Shown: positions 6,375 to 7,824 of the stretch, piece after piece
Layout: each line of letters starts with the position of its first letter
How positions within the stretch are numbered: position 1 is the first letter of the stretch
Assembly: GCA_017116025.1 (NCBI GenBank)
Contig: JAFITR010000072.1
Coordinates: 1-7,824, forward strand
Direction of reading: 5' to 3'
Length of the DNA: 7,824 nucleotides
Source of the DNA: Simkania negevensis
GTDB lineage: Bacteria; Chlamydiota; Chlamydiia; Chlamydiales; JAFITR01
Notes under the pieces: generated by a model
The model's input: the letters and a program-made list of their open reading frames with translations, nothing else
Told to the model about the DNA's origin: nothing
Database searches by the model: none
Made by a program: the position numbers and the translations under genes

Positions 6375-6710
6375 CTACGCCATCCGCCCTAGACGTCTTC
6401 CTCCAATCAGGTGAAAGTGAAGGTGGTCAACCGTCTGTCCCGCATCAGCACCATTGTTAATAAGCAAACGGTAGCCGTCCGCTATCTCGTATTCTGAAGC
6501 CAATTTCTGCACAACCTCCACCATCTCCTTGACCAAATCAAGGTCACTGCTATTCGCCGACTGGATATTGGGAATCGACTTCTTAGGTACAATCAAAATG
6601 TGGACAGGTGCCACTGGATTGATATCATGAAAAGCTAATATTCGATCATTCTCAAATACCTTGTCACAAGGTAACCCCCCATCAATGATCCTCTGAAAGA
6701 CATTACTCAT
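6375..6710 (-). CDS. hinT: HIT-family (HinT-type) nucleotide-binding hydrolase
   Basis: A 111-residue protein of typical HinT length. The histidine triad HLHFH sits at residues 96-100 within GQTVDHLHFHLIGGR, with His98 as the expected nucleophile. The N-terminal FQRIIDGGLPCDKVFENDRI and the central ILIVPKK strand are also characteristic. HinT proteins hydrolyse adenosine phosphoramidates and aminoacyl-adenylates as cytosolic dimers. The ATG at 6710 lacks a clear ribosome site and is preceded within 11 bp by 25-bp tandem repeats. From memory, the Chlamydia HIT gene (CT385) lies next to the MYG1-like gene; here a GxxExxY gene separates the two. Confidence 0.93.
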   Translation of the reverse strand: MSNVFQRIIDGGLPCDKVFENDRILAFHDINPVAPVHILIVPKKSIPNIQSANSSDLDLVKEMVEVVQKLASEYEIADGYRLLINNGADAGQTVDHLHFHLIGGRRLGRMA

Positions 6711-6720
6711 CCGATGTTGA

Positions 6721-6788
6721 CCTCACTCAAAATTAACGTTGCGGACCTAACTCAAAATTAACGTTGCGGACCTAACTCAAAATTAACG
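6721..6788. repeat. 25-bp tandem repeats, 2.7 copies
   Basis: Copies run 6721-6745, 6746-6770 and a partial 6771-6788. Copies 1 and 2 differ at a single base (CCTCACTC against CCTAACTC), and the partial third copy matches copy 2. Each unit contains AAAATTAACGTTGCGGA. The array fills most of the gap between the HIT start and the GxxExxY stop, directly upstream of the HIT gene, so its promoter or leader must lie in or across it. Near identity suggests recent expansion. Confidence 0.9.
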
Positions 6789-6817
6789 CGAAGAGCGCGA
6801 AGAAAGCGAAGAAATTA
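6784..6817. repeat. Left purine-rich flank of the GxxExxY cassette
   Basis: TAACGCGAAGA at 6784-6794 is an exact inverse of TCTTCGCGTTA at 7264-7274 on the other side of the GxxExxY gene. It continues as imperfect GCGAAGAA repeats up to the gene's stop codon at 6815-6817. It overlaps the last bases of the 25-bp repeat array. Confidence 0.55.
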
Positions 6818-7237
6818 ATGATGGCTAGTTCGCACAAAACGTTTGATGCCATCCTTAACCAGCCTTTCTTTAAAATTAATTAAAAGTCCTGCTACAAGAC
6901 CTGTCGATTTAAGATAGGAGAGAATTTGAGCTTCATGAATCGGCAATATTGTGTCCACTGATTTTATCTCCAAAACCAGCCGTTTTTCTACAACCAAATC
7001 CAAAATCTGACCGCGAATTTTTACTCCCTTATAATAAACGGCAATTGGCACTTGAGTGGAACAGACAAAACCTCGACTCTTCAACTCAATTGACATTACT
7101 TGTTCGTAAACTTTCTCAAAATAGCCTGATCCAAGCTCTCGATGAACATCTATAGCAACACCAATAACGCTATTTATAAGTGCTTCCGTTTGTTCATCCA
7201 GCCTGTTCTTAACCCGCAGTTCCATAAAGCTGTCCAT
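6815..7237 (-). CDS. GxxExxY protein (PD-(D/E)XK nuclease-like fold)
   Basis: A 140-residue member of the GxxExxY family, named for G38-x-x-E41-x-x-Y44 in GSGYFEKVYEQ. The order of motifs resembles a PD-(D/E)XK nuclease core: E41, D80 in QILDLVV, E90-x-K92 in VLEIKSV, then HEAQILSYLK with Q104 and the typical GLLINF and DGIKR ends. The biochemical role of the family is not established. These genes are often present in many copies and associated with short GAAG-type or GCG-rich repeats, and here similar repeats lie at both ends. The ATG at 7237 has AAGAG five bases upstream; Met5 is an alternative start. The position between MYG1 and HIT, neighbours in Chlamydia by memory, makes insertion likely. 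Confidence 0.9.
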   Translation of the reverse strand: MDSFMELRVKNRLDEQTEALINSVIGVAIDVHRELGSGYFEKVYEQVMSIELKSRGFVCSTQVPIAVYYKGVKIRGQILDLVVEKRLVLEIKSVDTILPIHEAQILSYLKSTGLVAGLLINFKERLVKDGIKRFVRTSHH

Positions 7238-7239
7238 GT

Positions 7240-7277
7240 TACTCTTAGTTCTTCTCTTCTCTTTCTTCGCGTTATTT
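7240..7277. repeat. Right pyrimidine-rich flank of the GxxExxY cassette
   Basis: TCTTCGCGTTA at 7264-7274 is the inverse of 6784-6794, and the stretch 7245-7267 is TTCTTCTC-type repeat, the inverse of the GAAGAA stretch on the left. It forms most of the 50-bp gap between the MYG1 stop and the GxxExxY start and also supplies that gene's ribosome site. Confidence 0.5.
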
Positions 7278-7287
7278 CTTTTCCTTC

Positions 7288-7824
7288 TTAAGGCTTTTCA
7301 GGCTCCGCAGGCTCTCCCAAGATCTTACGCAACGCTTGTTCAGCAGCCTCGCGCGTCTGCCAGACGGAGACAAAGCGCCCTTTATGACAAAAGACGGCTC
7401 CCTTCACTCCACTTATCTCTTCTAAAGCCACATCACTCAATCCCGCCCATTCTTTAGGCAAAGGCAAGCGCGTCTTCATCTTCTCCTTGAGAGAAGGGGG
7501 GATCCCACGCAACTTCCAATGCTCTCCTGCTGGCATGATAAGGAAGAGTGCCGAGTGCTCCTCACCACCTAGAGCAAAAAAGTTTTCGAGCCAAGGCACA
7601 GGGTGGTCAAAAAAGAGGCTATCCTTACCAACAGCCATCGCCTCCTCCACCAACGAGCGGCAGCGCATCTGATAACGGTAACGCTGGTAGAGGCGAGAGA
7701 GGTGGGCATACACAAAATCGAGTGCCTGCTCAAACGCTTTGTTCAACGTCTCATCTTTCGCGTCATATTCGATAGGAGCAAAGTTGGCGATGATCAGCGA
7801 AAATGTACAATACCCCTCAACACC
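7288..7824 (-). CDS. MYG1-family (UPF0160) metal-dependent hydrolase, C-terminal part, runs off right edge
   Basis: The frame is open to the window edge, giving 178 visible residues; a TTG at 7746 is in frame but internal, since homology extends upstream of it. Recognisable MYG1 C-terminal features are the GVEGY and NFAP segments at the start, then FEQALDFV, CRSLVEEAM (the SWLPARALVEEA position of the human protein), WKLRGIP, RLPLPKEWAGLSD, and SGVKGAVFCHKGRFVSVWQTREAAEQAL at the end. MYG1 proteins are DHH-like metal-dependent hydrolases, and the human protein is reported as a 3'-5' RNA exonuclease; the metal-binding N-terminal half lies outside this window. A MYG1-HIT neighbourhood is, from memory, shared with Chlamydia (CT386/CT385). 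Confidence 0.88.
   Translation of the reverse strand, partial: GVEGYCTFSLIIANFAPIEYDAKDETLNKAFEQALDFVYAHLSRLYQRYRYQMRCRSLVEEAMAVGKDSLFFDHPVPWLENFFALGGEEHSALFLIMPAGEHWKLRGIPPSLKEKMKTRLPLPKEWAGLSDVALEEISGVKGAVFCHKGRFVSVWQTREAAEQALRKILGEPAEPEKP

Noticed and set aside
6721..6788. CRISPR array
   Set aside because: The 25-bp units are directly adjacent with no spacers, there are fewer than three full copies, and no cas gene is present.
6815..7237. Toxin or classical restriction endonuclease
   Set aside because: The motifs fit GxxExxY, and no partner antitoxin or methyltransferase gene lies beside it.
7236..7457. Plus-strand frame starting with a strongly hydrophobic, signal-like stretch
   Set aside because: The hydrophobic start is the T-rich complement of the GAAG repeats and the rest lies antisense to the conserved MYG1 C-terminus.
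7288..7746. Stand-alone 152-residue protein starting at a TTG at 7746
   Set aside because: The frame is open to the window edge and the preceding residues (GVEGY, NFAP) match MYG1, so the gene continues beyond the window.

Overview
The window holds nine protein-coding genes, all on the minus strand, packed with short gaps or overlaps. The first (MYG1) and last (Hsp70) run off the window edges. No rRNA, tRNA, CRISPR array or transposase is visible. Gene content and order point to a bacterium of the Chlamydiota, probably an environmental (Parachlamydiales-type) lineage rather than Chlamydia itself. MYG1 hydrolase beside a HIT protein, and a HEAT-repeat protein beside an M24 aminopeptidase, match pairs I recall from Chlamydia (the CT386/CT385 and CT574/CT573 regions). 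That placement rests on memory and was not checked by search.

Reading in the direction of transcription (right to left), the first group is: MYG1-family hydrolase (right edge to 7288), a GxxExxY PD-(D/E)XK-like protein (7237-6815) that looks like an inserted cassette, a HinT-type HIT protein (6710-6375), a membrane-anchored lytic transglycosylase (6374-5760), an exported HEAT-repeat protein (5767-3953) and an intact M24 Xaa-Pro aminopeptidase (3936-2746). HIT/transglycosylase/HEAT/M24 are so tightly joined (0-bp gap, 8-bp overlap, 16-bp gap) that they are probably co-transcribed. Transglycosylase and HEAT protein are both predicted to act outside the cytoplasmic membrane.

A 260-bp AT-rich intergenic region (2486-2745) follows. 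It has a terminator-like inverted repeat, a possible promoter, a run of five 9-bp repeats and a small palindrome next to the next gene's ribosome site.

The second group is: a second M24 paralogue (2485-1295) that has lost key catalytic residues, a DUF2760 protein (1273-770) and an Hsp70-family ATPase (773 to left edge). Gaps are 21 bp and a 4-bp ATGA overlap. DUF2760-Hsp70 pairing is known elsewhere. A pseudo-aminopeptidase at the head of the same operon is the most interesting feature and suggests a client-binding module working with a dedicated Hsp70. Other signals worth checking are the GxxExxY cassette, bounded by short purine-rich inverted repeats, and the 25-bp tandem repeats directly upstream of the HIT gene.
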